DNA from: Adhaeribacter aquaticus DSM 16391 | Lineage (GTDB): Bacteria > Bacteroidota > Bacteroidia > Cytophagales > Hymenobacteraceae | Direction of reading: 5' to 3' | DNA: 64,000 nucleotides | NCBI RefSeq assembly: GCF_000473365.1 | Contig: NZ_AXBK01000003.1 | Coordinates: 1-64,000 of the forward strand | Shown: positions 63,540 through 64,000 of the stretch, in pieces | Layout: each line of letters begins with the position of its first letter | Numbering within the stretch: the first letter of the stretch is position 1 | Made by a program: the position numbers and the translations under genes | The notes under the pieces: generated by a model | Told to the model about the DNA's origin: nothing | The model's database searches: none | What the model saw: only the letters and a program-made list of their open reading frames with translations

Positions 63540-63968
63540 ATGAACGACCAAAGTGCAGCCAGGGCAAAGCCAGCAGTAATACCGCCGATAGATACCATTT
63601 TAATCGTAGATGATGACGAAACCTGCTGTTTTGTGGCAAAAAGAATTCTACAGAAATATGGATTTGGTCAGCAAATTATAACGGTTCATAATGGCTTGGA
63701 AGCGCTGCTAAAATTGCAGACGATTGCCACCAAGGGAGAAAAGCTGCCCGAACTTATCTTTTTAGATATTAAAATGCCGATAATGAATGGCTTTGAATTT
63801 TTAGAAGAAGTAACTCAGATAACTGAGCTGAATTTAAGCCAGACCAAGATATACGTGTGTACCAGTTCCAATCATTCTAAAGACAAAGAACAAGCCTCTC
63901 TTTTTCCAATTGCAGGGTTTATTACCAAACCTTTAACCGCCGACGTTTTAGTAGACATCCTGGTTTAA
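63540..63968 (+). CDS. Stand-alone response regulator receiver protein
   Basis: The 142-aa CheY-like protein has all receiver residues: acidic pocket Asp24-Asp26 (IVDDDET), phospho-acceptor Asp76 (IFLDIKMP), Thr108/Ser109 (VCTSSN) and Lys130 (ITKPL). It lacks an output domain, so it works by binding other proteins once phosphorylated. A short N-terminal extension (about 15 residues) precedes the domain. Its cognate histidine kinase is not in the window. Confidence 0.92.
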   Translation: MNDQSAARAKPAVIPPIDTILIVDDDETCCFVAKRILQKYGFGQQIITVHNGLEALLKLQTIATKGEKLPELIFLDIKMPIMNGFEFLEEVTQITELNLSQTKIYVCTSSNHSKDKEQASLFPIAGFITKPLTADVLVDILV

Positions 63969-64000
63969 TATTTTTAGGCCAACAGCTTGCTCTCATTATT

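Overview
The window reads as part of a plasmid or secondary replicon of a Bacteroidota bacterium, most likely Cytophagales (Hymenobacteraceae-like). Support comes from type IX secretion C-terminal domains, a TonB receptor paired with a DUF4249 lipoprotein, ECF sigma/membrane-protein pairs, starts without Shine-Dalgarno sequences, and a TAnnTTTG-type -7 box. A Rep_3-type initiator gene next to ten 19-bp iterons (41.6-43.1 kb), a serine resolvase with a res-like site (61.4-62.1 kb) and a 21-bp palindrome (36.2 kb) point to an extrachromosomal origin. No tRNA, rRNA or CRISPR array was seen.

Left part (0.7-12.5 kb): a NAPE-PLD-like metallohydrolase; a peroxide-stress group (OhrR-like regulator, short-chain dehydrogenase, glutathione peroxidase); secreted proteins and lipoproteins; an ECF sigma factor with a membrane/beta-barrel partner; an aldo/keto reductase. 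Middle left (12.9-35.6 kb): two complete tripartite RND efflux operons, one under a TetR regulator with a visible operator and one under a GbsR/MarR regulator. Between them lie a DUF4249/TonB-receptor pair, an Omp85-like barrel, and a tetR-ACP-metallohydrolase group whose carrier protein lacks the modifiable serine. An AbiE-type toxin-antitoxin pair follows.

Middle right (35.6-45 kb) is AT-rich and decayed, with several broken genes, small membrane proteins, a fatty acid hydroxylase and the replication module (rep, a 59-residue membrane protein just upstream, iterons just downstream). From 45.1 to 52.0 kb, small orphan genes are bordered by repeats resembling integron attC sites. In the clearest case (51.49-51.97 kb) the left border GTTATGC is matched by its exact complement GCATAAC at the right-hand site, as expected of a gene cassette. 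No integrase is present, so this looks like a cassette cluster without an integrase, interrupted by a sigma factor/T9SS-protein/beta-propeller group.

Right part (52.4-61.1 kb) is a defence-like island: a CoiA-like nuclease with a coiled coil, an XRE-ImmA/IrrE metallopeptidase with an acidic partner, a single-chain restriction-modification enzyme with a compositionally distinct recognition region, and a DUF3800 protein overlapping an unknown partner. The resolvase, a small ORF, a GAF protein and a stand-alone response regulator close the window. At least three degraded transposase genes (two IS982-like, one IS5-like) and a partial TolC copy show repeated insertion and decay.
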